Positions 43,852-53,924 of a stretch of 64,000 nucleotides of DNA are shown one piece after another. The stretch is taken from NCBI GenBank assembly GCA_016705545.1, contig JADIYA010000006.1, forward strand, positions 398,660 through 462,659, given 5' to 3'. Both the position numbers and the translations under genes were made by a program. How positions within the stretch are numbered: position 1 is the first letter of the stretch; each line of letters opens with the position of its first letter. Source of the DNA: Flavobacteriales bacterium. GTDB taxonomy: Bacteria > Bacteroidota > Bacteroidia > Flavobacteriales_F > PHOS-HE28. A model generated the notes under the pieces. It was not told the origin of the DNA. It saw nothing but the letters and a program-made list of their open reading frames with translations, and did no database searches.

Positions 43852-44340
43852 ATGTCCACGGCGGATAAGCACCTATCGCATTACGACCCGGCCGGCGTCC
43901 CCAGTGGCGCCGGTCGCCGTTTCGCCTTGGTGGTGAGCGAATGGAATGAAGAGGTGACCGATGCACTGCGGAAGGGTGCCCGTGAAACGCTGCTGAAGCA
44001 TGGTGTGGCCGAAAGGGACATCGTGGAGCGCTGGGTGCCTGGGAGCTTCGAGTTGGCGGCCGGCGCGCAATTCCTGCTGGAGTGCGGCGGTCTGCATGGC
44101 GCGATCTGCCTGGGCAGCATCGTGCGCGGTGAGACCCCGCACTTCGATTATGTGTGCCAGGGCACCACACAAGGCATCATGGCCGTGGGCCTCAAGTTCA
44201 GCGTGCCGGTGAGCTTCGGGGTGCTCACGGACGACACCCTGCAGCAGGCCCGCGACCGCAGCGGCGGAAAGCACGGCAATAAGGGCGTCGATTGCGCGGT
44301 GGCCGTGCTGAAGATGGCCGCGCTGAAGTCCGAAGGCTGA
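43852..44340 (+). CDS. ribH: 6,7-dimethyl-8-ribityllumazine synthase
   Basis: A 162-residue enzyme joining 5-amino-6-ribitylaminouracil with dihydroxybutanone phosphate, the next-to-last step of riboflavin synthesis. Motifs: RFALVVSEWNEEVTDALRKG, VPGSFELAAGAQFLLE and the catalytic region CLGSIVRGETPHFDYVC with the active histidine. Typical length. It is followed 36 bp later by ribBA. The two enzymes supply consecutive steps of one branch, so joint transcription is sensible. Confidence 0.95.
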   Translation: MSTADKHLSHYDPAGVPSGAGRRFALVVSEWNEEVTDALRKGARETLLKHGVAERDIVERWVPGSFELAAGAQFLLECGGLHGAICLGSIVRGETPHFDYVCQGTTQGIMAVGLKFSVPVSFGVLTDDTLQQARDRSGGKHGNKGVDCAVAVLKMAALKSEG

Positions 44341-44362
44341 AGCCGGAGGCTCCGGGATATGC

Positions 44363-44370
44363 CACCTTTG
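44363..44370 (+). promoter_or_regulatory. Candidate -7 element of ribBA
   Basis: CACCTTTG followed by CCGCCC, 6 nt before ATG 44377; first base differs from consensus. It also argues against the start at 44359. Confidence 0.35.
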
Positions 44371-44376
44371 CCGCCC

Positions 44377-45591
44377 ATGAGCAACGTGTTCGACCCGATC
44401 GAAGAAGCCATCGCCGACCTGCGCGCGGGAAAGGCCATCATCGTCGTTGACGATGAGGACCGAGAGAATGAAGGTGACTTCGTTACTGCCGCCCGCAATG
44501 CCACGCCTGCCATGATCAACTTCATGGCCACGCATGGACGCGGGCTCATCTGCGCGCCCCTCACCGAAGAGCGCTGCGCGGAGCTCGGCCTCGACCTGAT
44601 GGTGCAGGACAACACCGCGCTGCACGAAACGCCCTTCACGGTGAGCGTCGACCTCAAGGGCCACGGCACCACCACCGGCATCAGCGCCAGCGACCGCAGC
44701 AAGACCATGCTCGCGCTGGTCGACCCCGCCATGCAGGCGCACGACTTCGCAAGGCCCGGCCACATATTCCCGCTGAAGGCACGCAAGGGCGGCGTGCTCC
44801 GGCGCACCGGGCATACGGAAGCAGCCGTTGACCTGTCGCGCATGGCCGGATTCGAGCCGGCCGGACTGATCGTGGAGATCCTGAATGAGGATGGCACCAT
44901 GGCGCGCCTGCCGCAGTTGCAGGAGATCGCCCAGCGCTTCGGGCTGAAGCTGATCAGCATCGAGGACCTGGTCGCCTACCGCATGCGGACAGAGCGGCTC
45001 GTTGAGCGCATGGTCGATGTGCAGCTGCCCACGGAGCACGGTGATTTCAAGCTCATCGCCTACAAGCAGAGCACCACCGGCGAGGAGCACCTGGCCCTGG
45101 TGAAAGGCGAGTGGAAGCCCGACGAGCCGGTGCTGGTCCGCGTGCACTCATCGTGCGTCACGGGCGACATCTTCGGAAGCTGCCGCTGCGATTGCGGCCC
45201 GCAATTGCACCGCGCCATGGACATGGTGGAGCGCGAAGGCCGTGGCGTGATCCTTTACATGCAGCAGGAAGGACGCGGCATCGGGCTGCTGAACAAGCTG
45301 AAGGCATACAAGCTGCAGGAGCAGGGCGCCGATACCGTGGAGGCCAACGTGATGCTCGGCTTCGACATGGATGCGCGCGATTACGGCGTGGGCGCGCAGA
45401 TCCTGCACGATCTCGGCGTGCGCAAGATGCGGCTGCTCACCAACAACCCGCGCAAGCGCACCGGCCTCATCGGATACGGCCTGGAGATCATCGAGAACGT
45501 GGCCATCGAGATCGCGTCCAACCCGCACAACGAGCGCTACCTCCGCACCAAGAAGGAGAAGCTGGGGCACAGCCTCAAGCTCAAAGGCTGA
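44377..45591 (+). CDS. ribBA: Bifunctional DHBP synthase / GTP cyclohydrolase II
   Basis: A 404-residue fusion. The RibB half (1-205) has VVDDEDRENEGDFV, GISASDRSKTM and PGHIFPLKARKGGVLRRTGH. The RibA half (206-404) has VRVHSSCVTGDIFGSCRCDC with the zinc cysteines, LYMQQEGRGIGLLNKLKAY and MRLLTNNPRKR. Together they make the two precursors of riboflavin. Start at 44377 (MSNVFDPI) fits the promoter at -6. Its stop and that of tamB form TGATCA (45589-45594), with no base between the genes. Confidence 0.96.
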   Translation: MSNVFDPIEEAIADLRAGKAIIVVDDEDRENEGDFVTAARNATPAMINFMATHGRGLICAPLTEERCAELGLDLMVQDNTALHETPFTVSVDLKGHGTTTGISASDRSKTMLALVDPAMQAHDFARPGHIFPLKARKGGVLRRTGHTEAAVDLSRMAGFEPAGLIVEILNEDGTMARLPQLQEIAQRFGLKLISIEDLVAYRMRTERLVERMVDVQLPTEHGDFKLIAYKQSTTGEEHLALVKGEWKPDEPVLVRVHSSCVTGDIFGSCRCDCGPQLHRAMDMVEREGRGVILYMQQEGRGIGLLNKLKAYKLQEQGADTVEANVMLGFDMDARDYGVGAQILHDLGVRKMRLLTNNPRKRTGLIGYGLEIIENVAIEIASNPHNERYLRTKKEKLGHSLKLKG

Positions 45592-48500
45592 TCAGTTCTT
45601 GTTCTTCCTGCGGAACAGCTCGCCGAGCGTATCGAAATCGCGTCGGAGCACGAGGCCCGCGCCCTGCGTGGTGGGGGCCTGATCAGCCTGGATCAGGTTG
45701 CGGTCGTTGGTGAGCGAGAAGGCGCGCGCGCGGAAGCGGCCTTCGCGGGTGATCAGGTACTCGAGCTGGAAATCGCCGATGAGCGCACTGCTGGCATTGG
45801 TGCTGGTGGAGCCGTAGTGCACGCCCACGTTGGTGCTGAAGAGCAGGCGTTCGTTGAAGAACTGCTTGCTGAAGGCCACCTCGAGCTCGTCTTGCGTGAT
45901 GGCATCACCGGGCCGGTAATTGAAGCCAAGGTCGAAATCGTTGCTGAGGCCGCTCAGCCAGTTGCTCACCTGGTTGCTGAGAAGCTCGCTCGCAAGGTGG
46001 CGCCGTGCCTGCGGCGGCTGCATCGCCGGTTCCCGCGCCCCCGCGCCCGGCATAAATCGGCGGCTCCAAGAAGCGGTTGAGCACGATCAATGCGAACACC
46101 TGCCGCCCCATCTCCTGGTCGGTGCTGAGCACGCTGGCCACTTGCGCCTTCAGGTTCTCATCCACCTGCTGCAAGCGCACATCAAAGCCGATCTCCGGGT
46201 TCATCATCTTCTCGCGCAGCTTCATCACCACTTCCACGGCACCCGTTGCCGGTGGCTGTCGTTGCGCTCGCCGGGCGGAACAATGTCATAGAGCGGAGCC
46301 TTCAAGCGGTAGATCGCCTGCAGGTCCAACTGGGCATCGAAGGGGTCGCCGTACCAGGTGATGCGGCCGCCGGGCTGCACCGCGAAGCGCTTGTTCACCA
46401 CCCTGCGCAAAGTGAAGAGGTAGTCGCCCTCGGTGAGGGTGACCATGCCGCTCATGCTCAGGTCGCCACGATTGGTCACGCCCAATTCCACCAGTCCTTC
46501 ACCGCGTCCACTCATGATATCTCCCACCGTGGGATCGAAGATCAGCTCGAAGCGCGCGTCGGGTGTCACCGTGACTTCCATGTTCAGCGAAACACCGGTA
46601 AGGTCCACGTCGGACCCGGTACCGGTGGTATCGATCGGACCGAAATGCACGAATGAGATCGGCGACACCTCCACGCTTCCGCCAACAGGCAGATGGATGT
46701 CGGTGCCGGGCGCCGTCGCCGCTTGCACGCTCACTTCCAGCGAGCCCTTGGAACCGCTCACGTTGAAATCGCCTGTGGCGTATGCCGTTCCGTAGTACAG
46801 GCTGTTCATGGCCTCGGTGGTGTTGAGCACCTGCACGCGGTCCAAGGCTCCCCAGATGTCATAGCTCCAATCGCGCAGGCCGATGTGGGCCACCGTGGCG
46901 CCAACGCGGGCGATGTGGCCTTCATCGTCGCGCATGATCGCACGGTCAACGGCGAAGAGCTCATCGCCGATGCGCACCCGCGCATCACCGGTATAGCGCG
47001 TGTTCAGGTAATCGATGCGCAGGGAGGCAGCCGTGAGGTCGATGGCGCCATTGAGGTCGGGCTTGGCCAGGGTTCCGGTGAGCGCCACCTGCCCAGTGGC
47101 GTGGCCGGCGAGGCCACTGAGCCCTTCCGGCAAATACGGATTGGCCAGCCCCAGGTCGAAGCGGTCCATCAACAGCAGCATGTCGAGCTCGCCTTGGTCG
47201 CGCAGCCCTAATCGGCCAGTGAAGTCAAGGGCCTTGATCGCCCCGCGTTCCACGCGTCCGTTGAGGTCGAGCGCACCCTGTCCTTCGAGCCAGGAAACGG
47301 CAAGGGCCACATCACCGACCTGCGTCTTCGCTACGCGCACGCTATCGGCCTTTGCCGCGCTCACTGCATGCGGTGTCCCATACAGGTCGAAGAGACGGCC
47401 GTCAGCGCTCAGAGTGCCGTTGATCGCTGGACCATCGATCAATGGGGCGAAGTTGGCCAGCTCCAGGGAATCGAGCACGAAGGACAACGCCTGCTGCGGA
47501 TCGCGCGCGATGGTGCCATTGAGGGAGACGCGCTGCCTTCCGTTGCGCATGTCGAGTTCGTGGATGCGCACCGTGGTGGAATCGATGCGTATGCCCGCGC
47601 GCTTCGTATTGGCCCATTCGCCGAGGCCGAAGAAGAGGCGCGACGGCAAGAGCTCTAGCGCCACCGACCTGGGGCCGAGCACTTCGCCGGTGAAGGAGAG
47701 GTTGCCATTGGTGCCGCCGCTGCTTGCATTCCAGCCCAGGTCGATATCGAGTTCGTCCTGATACGCCTTGCCTGTTGCGCCCGTGCCGCTGAACCAGAGG
47801 CTATCGCCGAAATGCTGGCGCGTGCTCTTCACAGAGAATGCGAGAAGGTCGAGGGTCTTATCGGCTACCACCACCAGCGAATCGAATCGTGTGGCGCCGT
47901 AGCGCGCGCTGGGCATCACGGCGTGCAGGCCCAGGTCGAAGGTGCGCGTATCGAAGCTGCCGCTGAATGTGGCGCCCGGGGCGATCTGCGCATCGGGCAG
48001 GAAGAGCCGCAGGACCTCTTTTGTATCGCGCAGGCGGGCGTTGAAGCGGAAGCGCTGCTCATCCTGCTGGTAGCTCACCGTGCCGAGCAGCGAAGGGAAG
48101 ACACTGCGCAGCACGTGGCCCAGTGCAGCAGGCAACTTGGTGGGCAGGAAGGGGCCGATCACTTCCGCCTCCGCGAACGAGGCATCGAGCCGGAGGAGGT
48201 TCTCGCCGTCGCGCCGATCGCTGCTCAAGTGCACATCGCCCAAGTCGAATTCGTCATCGCCGCGGCAATAGGTGATGCCTTTCAAATGAAGGTCACCCAG
48301 CAGGCTGTCCGGCGAGAGGCGACCGCGCACGGCGGCATCGAGGCTCAACGAACTGTAGCCGGGCTCCGTGACGAAGCCCAGATGATAGAGATCGGCATTG
48401 TGCAGCTTGGCCGTGAAATCGACCTTCGGCCAACGGCCACGGAAATCGGCGAGGCCGCTGAAGCGCAAGTGCAGATTCGGGTCGTCGGCCTCGAGCTCGC

Positions 48501-50031
48501 CATCGAAGAGGTTGCGCGCCAGATGGCCCTTGGCATGGATGCCGCCGATCGCGCGGTTGTTGATGGTGAAGAGCGGGAAGTCGCCCTCGAGGTCCACTTC
48601 CATGTCGCGCAGCGCCCGGCCTTTGGCCTTCAAATGCACATTGGCGGTAAGCGGGCCGATGACGCTGGTGCCGAGCAATGGCCCTAAGCGGAAGCCTTCG
48701 GTGGCCATTCGGCCATTGATGCTCCGGTGCTGCGTGATGGTGTCGCGGTTGTAGGACACATCGGTTCGCAGGACGCCCAAAGCGGTGCTTGCCCGGCCGG
48801 TTGCCGTGTACGAGCGCAGGAATCCCGTGAACCGGCCGCGCACGTCCACATCACCGAGAAGATCGGCTTCCGGAGGAAGCTGAAGGGTGGTGCCTGAAGT
48901 GAACGGCGGCATGGGCACTTGCTTGAGGTCGGCGAGCGCGGCATGCATGTCCTCCACATCAATCAGCATGAAGGTCTCAGCGATGTCGGGAAGGCCGCTG
49001 AGTTCAGCGCTTCCCTCGAACCACGAGCCCTGACCGAAGCCGATGCGCAGATCGCGGCCCTTGAGCTCGCTCACCGTGCCGCGCACCCGGCCCCTCACGG
49101 TCATCGGGAAACGGATACCCTCAAGCTCCGGCGCGAACCACGCGATGTCGGCCATGTCCACCAAGGAGCTGTCGAAGTCGGCGCGCAACTGCACATTGGT
49201 GGTGAAGTCGCTGAAGTCCGCCCAGCCCTGGCTCTGCAGCTTCAGCTCACCGCGCGCACGGCTCATGGGCGTTCGCAGGTCCATGCCTTCCACCACTACG
49301 CCGCTTGGGCTCACATGCGCCAGACCAGTAAGGCCCTCGACGCGCAAACCCGAACGCTCGGTGAATTGGGTGCGGTCCAGCAGCGCGCTGATCGAATCGC
49401 CGATGGCCTCGAGCTGATAGCCCTGAACCGTGGCGTTGGGGATGTCGATGTGCCCGAAATCGACCCCGAAAGGCTTCTGCTCGGCATTGGCATCGTGGAA
49501 GCTGAAATGGAAGCCGCTGATGTCGAATCGCGTGCACCTGATGGTCCAGTCGCCGCTCGATGCCGAGCTGTCCTCGGTGGCGAGCGTGTTCAGGAGCAGC
49601 GTGAGGTTGCTATGCGCATCGCCCTCGGCGGTAGCCAGGTTGAATCGCGCATCGCGCAGGGCCAGATTGCTCACCGTCACGGTCCGATCGCTGGTGCTCA
49701 CGCGAAGCCCGCGCACACCGAGGCTCGGAACATGGAAGAGCGTATCGCCGCGCAGGTCGCCCACGAACACCCCTTCGAGCCAAACCGCGCCATCAATGGA
49801 GAGCGCTACACGGTCGATGGTGATGGTGGCCCCCATGCGCTCGCTCAGTTCCGCTGCGAGCCAGTGCGCCACGGCGGTCTGCACGCGCGGGAAGAACAAC
49901 GAAGCGCAAGCACCGAGCAATAGGACGAGCAGGACGAGGACCGCACGGCCGAACCACCGCAGGGCGGTTTTCAGGAATCGGTATGTGCGCTCGCGCTTCA
50001 GCCCTCGGATAGCTTTGCCGCCCCCTGCCAA
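45592..50031 (-). pseudogene. tamB: TamB-like translocation/assembly protein, with two frameshifts
   Basis: A very large AsmA/TamB-type protein (about 1480 residues). One N-terminal membrane helix (VLVLLVLLLGACASLFF) is followed by long beta-helical repeats and the TamB C-terminal domain (GRITWYGDPFDAQLDLQAIY, PEIGFDVRLQQVDE, LLSNQVSNWLSGLSNDFDLG). It probably bridges the membranes for lipid or outer-membrane protein assembly. The C-terminal domain needs two frame changes: near 46250, most simply one missing G, and at about 46010-46050. They cancel each other, so the middle 70 residues lie in a shifted frame. No ATG suits the start; TTG 50031 is a guess. Divergent from tsaD, a common pairing. 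Confidence 0.85.
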
Positions 50032-50050
50032 GGACCAGGCCGCTTCCGGC

Positions 50051-50058
50051 CAAAAGTA
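50051..50058 (-). promoter_or_regulatory. -7 promoter element of tamB
   Basis: TACTTTTG, exact consensus match, on the minus strand, followed by GCC; 19 nt before the proposed TTG 50031. It places the tamB start below 50051. Confidence 0.45.
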
Positions 50059-50070
50059 GCCGGGGCATGC

Positions 50071-51093
50071 ATGACCGCCCCGAAGCCCCTGCTGATACTC
50101 GGAATCGAGAGCAGCTGCGACGATACCGCCGCTGCCGTGCTGGCCGATGGCGTGGTGCGGAGCAACGTGGTGGCGGGCCAGGAGGCCCACGCCCTCTGGG
50201 GCGGCGTGGTGCCCGAATTGGCGAGCCGCGCGCATCAGGAGCATATCGTGCCCGTGGTGCACCAAGCGCTCCGCGAGGCCCGCGTGCGCGCTGAAGACCT
50301 CGACGCCATCGCCTTCACTCAAGGGCCGGGGCTCATGGGCTCCTTGCTGGTGGGCGCCTGCTTCGCGCGCAGCATGGCACAAGCCCTGGGCATACCGCTG
50401 ATCGCCGTGGACCATCTGAAGGCCCATGTGCTCGCACACTTCATCCGCGATTTCGAAGCGAGCCCGGCGCCTTCCTTCCCTTTCCTCAACCTCACGGTGA
50501 GCGGTGGCCACACGCAGCTGATCCTGGTGGAAGCTCCGGACCGCATGCGCATCATCGGCACCACGCTCGACGACGCTGCCGGCGAAGCCTTCGACAAAGG
50601 CGCCAAAGTGCTGGGCCTCCCCTATCCCGGCGGCCCGCTGATCGATCTGCACGCGCAGCGCGGGGATCCATCGCGCTTCACGCTGCCATCGCCCGTTATC
50701 GCCGGCCTCAACTTCAGCTTTTCCGGCATCAAGACCGCATTCTCGAATCTGGTGCGGAAAGGCCAGGAGTCCGATCCGGCATTCATGGAGCGCGAACTCC
50801 CGCACCTCTGCGCCGCTCTGCAGCACCGCATCGTGAGCGCACTGCTGGCCAATTTGCGGAAAGCGGTCCATGCCCACGGCATCCGTCAAGTGGGCATCAG
50901 CGGAGGCGTAAGCGCTAACAGTGCCCTGCGGCAGCGCGCAACCGCGCTCGCTGCAGATGAAGGCTGGGAGCTCTTCCTGCCGCCCTTCGCTTATTGCACC
51001 GACAACGCCGCCATGGTAGCCATGGCCGGTCATTTCGCGCATCGCGCGGGCCAGCATGCCGCGCTGGACGTCGTTCCGGTGGCGCGGTGGTGA
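50071..51093 (+). CDS. tsaD: tRNA N6-adenosine threonylcarbamoyltransferase
   Basis: A 340-residue Kae1/TsaD protein that transfers threonylcarbamoyl to A37 of tRNAs reading ANN codons. Motifs: GIESSCDDTAAAVLADGVV, PELASRAHQEHI, FTQGPGLMGSLLVGACFARS and the metal-binding HLKAHVLAH. Then LNLTVSGGHTQLILV and GISGGVSANSALRQR. It acts with TsaB, TsaC and TsaE, none of which is in the window. The start ATG 50071 is clear. It diverges from tamB across 39 bp. Confidence 0.96.
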   Translation: MTAPKPLLILGIESSCDDTAAAVLADGVVRSNVVAGQEAHALWGGVVPELASRAHQEHIVPVVHQALREARVRAEDLDAIAFTQGPGLMGSLLVGACFARSMAQALGIPLIAVDHLKAHVLAHFIRDFEASPAPSFPFLNLTVSGGHTQLILVEAPDRMRIIGTTLDDAAGEAFDKGAKVLGLPYPGGPLIDLHAQRGDPSRFTLPSPVIAGLNFSFSGIKTAFSNLVRKGQESDPAFMERELPHLCAALQHRIVSALLANLRKAVHAHGIRQVGISGGVSANSALRQRATALAADEGWELFLPPFAYCTDNAAMVAMAGHFAHRAGQHAALDVVPVARW

Positions 51094-51100
51094 GGCTCCT

Positions 51101-51108
51101 TATTTTCG
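51101..51108 (+). promoter_or_regulatory. -7 promoter element of clpS
   Basis: TATTTTCG followed by GCCC, 7 nt before ATG 51116. Confidence 0.5.
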
Positions 51109-51115
51109 GCCCACC

Positions 51116-51397
51116 ATGAGCTTTCAGCACGACTTGGAAGAAGCCCTCCTTGAAGAGGTCCAGCTCGAGACCGGACGCTTGCGCGAGATCGTCCTGCACA
51201 ACGATGACGTGAACACGTTCGACCATGTGATCGAATGCCTCGTGGACATCTGCGGGCACGACCCGATACAGGCGGAGCAGTGCGCGTGGATCGTGCACTA
51301 CAACGGCAAGTGCTCCGTGAAGCGCGGCACCTTCGATCAGCTCGAACCCAAATGCACCGCCTTGCTCGATCAAGGCCTCAGCGCCGATATCCAATGA
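51116..51397 (+). CDS. clpS: ATP-dependent Clp protease adaptor
   Basis: A 93-residue adaptor that brings N-degron substrates to ClpAP/ClpCP. The core motif is IVLHNDDVNTFDHVIECL, followed by CAWIVHYNGKCSVKRG. Both the N-degron pocket Asn-Asp-Asp and the later His are present. Start at 51116 fits the promoter. Its stop overlaps the start of the M48 metallopeptidase (ATGA at 51394), so the two are translated in a coupled way. Confidence 0.95.
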   Translation: MSFQHDLEEALLEEVQLETGRLREIVLHNDDVNTFDHVIECLVDICGHDPIQAEQCAWIVHYNGKCSVKRGTFDQLEPKCTALLDQGLSADIQ

Positions 51398-52203
51398 AGA
51401 AGACCATTCAACGTTCCGCGATCGCCCTCGCCGCCATCGCGCTCATCGTCGCTTGTGCCACGGTGCCCATCACGGGCCGCCGGCAACTGAACCTGGCCAA
51501 CGAGAGCCAGCTCATGGCCATGGGCGTTACAGAGTACGGGAAGTTCCTCAATGAGAACCCGCCCATGCCCGATAACGACCCGCGCGTGCAGCAGACCCGC
51601 AAGGTGGGCCAGCGCATCGCCGAGGCTGCCACGCGCTTCTTGAACGAGAACAGCATGTCCAGCCGGGTCGCGGGCTTCGAGTGGCAGTTCAACGTGGTGA
51701 ACGACAACACCGTGAACGCGTGGTGCATGCCCGGCGGCAAAGTGGTGGTGTACACCGGCATCCTCCCGGTCACTCAAGATGAGGTGGGACTGGCCGTGGT
51801 GATGGGGCACGAGGTCTCGCATGCGATCGCCCGACACGGCAATGAGCGCATGAGCCAGGGCTTGGCCTTGCAATTCGGCGGTGTCGCCCTGGAAGTGCTC
51901 ACCGGCGAGAACCCCGGCGTGGCGCGCGACCTCTTCCTGCAGGTATATGGCGTGGGCGGTGCTTTGGGCATGCTTTCGTACAGCCGCAAGCACGAGACCG
52001 AAGCCGATAAGCTCGGGCTGGTCTTCATGGCCATGGCCGGCTATGACCCACGCGAAGCACCCAAGTTCTGGGAACGCATGAGCCAAGGCGGTGGTCAAGC
52101 GCCACCGGAGATCCTCAGCACCCACCCCAGCGACCAAACACGCATGCGCGATCTGGAGGCATTCATGCCCGAGGCGCTGAAGTATTACAAGCCGGGAAGT
52201 TGA
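51394..52203 (+). CDS. M48 family metallopeptidase lipoprotein
   Basis: A 269-residue exported peptidase. The N-terminal signal ends in LIVACA, a lipobox-like site. The zinc site is GHEVSHAIARHGNERM, with HEVSH as HExxH, and the third ligand is Glu in HETEADKLGLVFMAMAGYDP. VPITGRRQLNLANESQLMAMG is typical of YcaL/LoiP/BepA-type envelope peptidases, which clean up misassembled outer-membrane proteins. It is coupled to clpS, which is unusual as ClpS acts in the cytoplasm. Confidence 0.93.
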   Translation: MKKTIQRSAIALAAIALIVACATVPITGRRQLNLANESQLMAMGVTEYGKFLNENPPMPDNDPRVQQTRKVGQRIAEAATRFLNENSMSSRVAGFEWQFNVVNDNTVNAWCMPGGKVVVYTGILPVTQDEVGLAVVMGHEVSHAIARHGNERMSQGLALQFGGVALEVLTGENPGVARDLFLQVYGVGGALGMLSYSRKHETEADKLGLVFMAMAGYDPREAPKFWERMSQGGGQAPPEILSTHPSDQTRMRDLEAFMPEALKYYKPGS

Positions 52204-52213
52204 GGGGTTGTGG

Positions 52214-52255
52214 GGTTGAAGGTTGAAGCTTGAAGGTTGAAGGTTGAAGGTTGAA
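52214..52255. repeat. Heptamer tandem repeat, 6 copies of GGTTGAA
   Basis: Six adjoining 7-bp units; unit 3 is GCTTGAA and the rest are identical. It lies in the 111-bp gap between the M48 gene and pepE. No gene reads through it. Confidence 0.9.
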
Positions 52256-52314
52256 ACCCTTGCCCCTGAAAGCTTGATCATTCTTGAACCGGGACTGAAC
52301 GAACAGCCAGACGC

Positions 52315-53022
52315 ATGCAGCTCCTGCTCATCTCCAACTCCACCATGCCGGGCGAGCCTTTCTTCACCTGGCCGCGTGCGCATGCCCAGTCCTTCCTCGA
52401 TGGCCGCTCGCGCATCGCTTTCGTGCCGTTCGCGGCGGTTGAAGCGCAATACGATGCCTACGCCGATCGCGTGGCCGAGGTCTTCTCCTCCTTCGGCAAG
52501 GATTTCTTCAGCCTGCACCGCGAGACCGATCCGGCCAAGGCACTCGCCAGCGCCGATGCCATTGCGGTGGGCGGAGGCAACACCTTCCTGCTGATCCGAG
52601 CGCTGTACCGCAAGAACCTCGTGAAGCCCATTGCTGATAAGGTGCGCAATGGAATGCCCTACATCGGCTGGAGCGCCGGCGCCAACGTGGCCTGTCCTAC
52701 GGTGATGACCACCAATGACATGCCCATCGTGGAGCCGCCGAGCATGCGGGCGCTGCACCTGGTGCCCTTCCAGATCAATCCGCATTATACTGAGGCTACA
52801 ATCCCCGGTCATGGCGGCGAGAGCCGCGATCAGCGGATCGCGGAATTCCTAGCGGTGCATCCCGAGATGCCCGTTGTCGGATTGCGCGAAGGATCACTCC
52901 TGCATGTGAATGGGAGCGCCATGAAGCTCCAAGGCATCGGCCTGAAGATTTTCCGGCAAGGCCAAGAGGCGAAGGAGATCGCGGGAGGAACGGAATTGCA
53001 GGTCTCGCTGGCCGGGGCGTGA
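52315..53022 (+). CDS. pepE: Dipeptidase E (alpha-aspartyl dipeptidase)
   Basis: A 235-residue serine peptidase of family S51. It has the nucleophile elbow GWSAGANVACPTVM, preceded by AIAVGGGNTFLLIRAL, and the later FQINPHYTEA with the catalytic histidine. It cleaves Asp-Xaa dipeptides in the cytoplasm. It is preceded by the heptamer repeat and followed by mscS with its own promoter, so it is likely a single-gene unit. Confidence 0.95.
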   Translation: MQLLLISNSTMPGEPFFTWPRAHAQSFLDGRSRIAFVPFAAVEAQYDAYADRVAEVFSSFGKDFFSLHRETDPAKALASADAIAVGGGNTFLLIRALYRKNLVKPIADKVRNGMPYIGWSAGANVACPTVMTTNDMPIVEPPSMRALHLVPFQINPHYTEATIPGHGGESRDQRIAEFLAVHPEMPVVGLREGSLLHVNGSAMKLQGIGLKIFRQGQEAKEIAGGTELQVSLAGA

Positions 53023-53039
53023 GGCATTGAGGCTGCTCC

Positions 53040-53047
53040 TACTTTCG
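53040..53047 (+). promoter_or_regulatory. -7 promoter element of the mscS-corA pair
   Basis: TACTTTCG followed by GCCC, 7 nt before ATG 53055. Confidence 0.5.
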
Positions 53048-53054
53048 GCCCGCC

Positions 53055-53924
53055 ATGAAGGAATTCTTGAACGAGATGGGGATCAGTGCGCTGGTGCTCC
53101 TGAAGGTGGCGCTGATCGTGGCGGGCGCTTTCGTGGCCGAGCGGCTCATCCGCAAGGCGCTGCGCCGCTTGTACTTGCGCAGCGGCCAAGGCTACGAGGA
53201 CCGCACGCGCTACCGCTTCTTCCGCAATGCCACACGGTTCCTCGTCGGCCTAATCGCGCTGGCAGGTGTCATCTATACAGTGCCTTCGTTCAAGCATCTG
53301 GCCGTTACGCTCTTCGCGGGCGCGGGCATCCTGGTGGCCATCCTGGGCCTGGCCACGCAACGCGCCTTCAGCAACATCATCAGCGGCATCTTCATCGTCA
53401 GCTTCAAGCCCTTCCGCGTGGGCGACCTGATCAAGGTGGGCAGCGTGGAAGCCGGCACCGTGGAGGACATCACCCTGCGACATACGGTGATCGTCACCTT
53501 CGAGAACCGGCGCATCATCATCCCCAACGCTGTGATCAGCGATGAGGTGATCGTGAACAGCAGCATCAACGACGAGGCTACCTGCGAGTTCGTGGAGCTG
53601 GGCATCAGCTACGAGAGCGACCTGGACAAGGCCATGGCCGTTATGCAGGCCGAGTGCGAGGCCCACGCCGACTCCTTGGACAAGCGCACACCGGAGGACA
53701 TCAAGCGCGGGGCGCCGAAAGTGCTGGTACGGCTGATCCGCATCGAGGACAGCGCGCTGCTGCTGCGCGCCTATGTCTGGGCGAAGGACCCGGTCACCTC
53801 GCGCCAGATGCATTACGACCTGAACCGGAGCATCAAATTGCGTTTCGACCGGGAAGGCATCGTGATCCCCTACCCCCAGCGCACCGTCCACATCGCCACG
53901 CCCATCACCGTGAAGAACGCATGA
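53055..53924 (+). CDS. Small-conductance mechanosensitive channel (MscS family)
   Basis: A 289-residue membrane protein. Three hydrophobic segments are followed by the pore-lining helix with small residues (VTLFAGAGILVAILGLATQR) and the conserved FSNIISGIFIVSFKPFRVGD. A beta domain comes next (VEDITLRHTVIVTFENRRII, then PNAVISDEVIVN). It opens under membrane tension to relieve osmotic shock. Its stop overlaps the corA start by ATGA, which suggests that ion release and magnesium transport are co-expressed. Confidence 0.93.
   Translation: MKEFLNEMGISALVLLKVALIVAGAFVAERLIRKALRRLYLRSGQGYEDRTRYRFFRNATRFLVGLIALAGVIYTVPSFKHLAVTLFAGAGILVAILGLATQRAFSNIISGIFIVSFKPFRVGDLIKVGSVEAGTVEDITLRHTVIVTFENRRIIIPNAVISDEVIVNSSINDEATCEFVELGISYESDLDKAMAVMQAECEAHADSLDKRTPEDIKRGAPKVLVRLIRIEDSALLLRAYVWAKDPVTSRQMHYDLNRSIKLRFDREGIVIPYPQRTVHIATPITVKNA

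Noticed and set aside
43873..45147. 424-residue minus-strand frame opposite ribH and ribBA
   Set aside because: Antisense shadow of two strongly conserved riboflavin genes.
52214..52255. Heptamer array as a CRISPR or repeat-rich gene
   Set aside because: The unit is only 7 bp with no spacers, and no cas genes are visible. The open frame on the minus strand through it crosses the M48 and pepE genes as a shadow.
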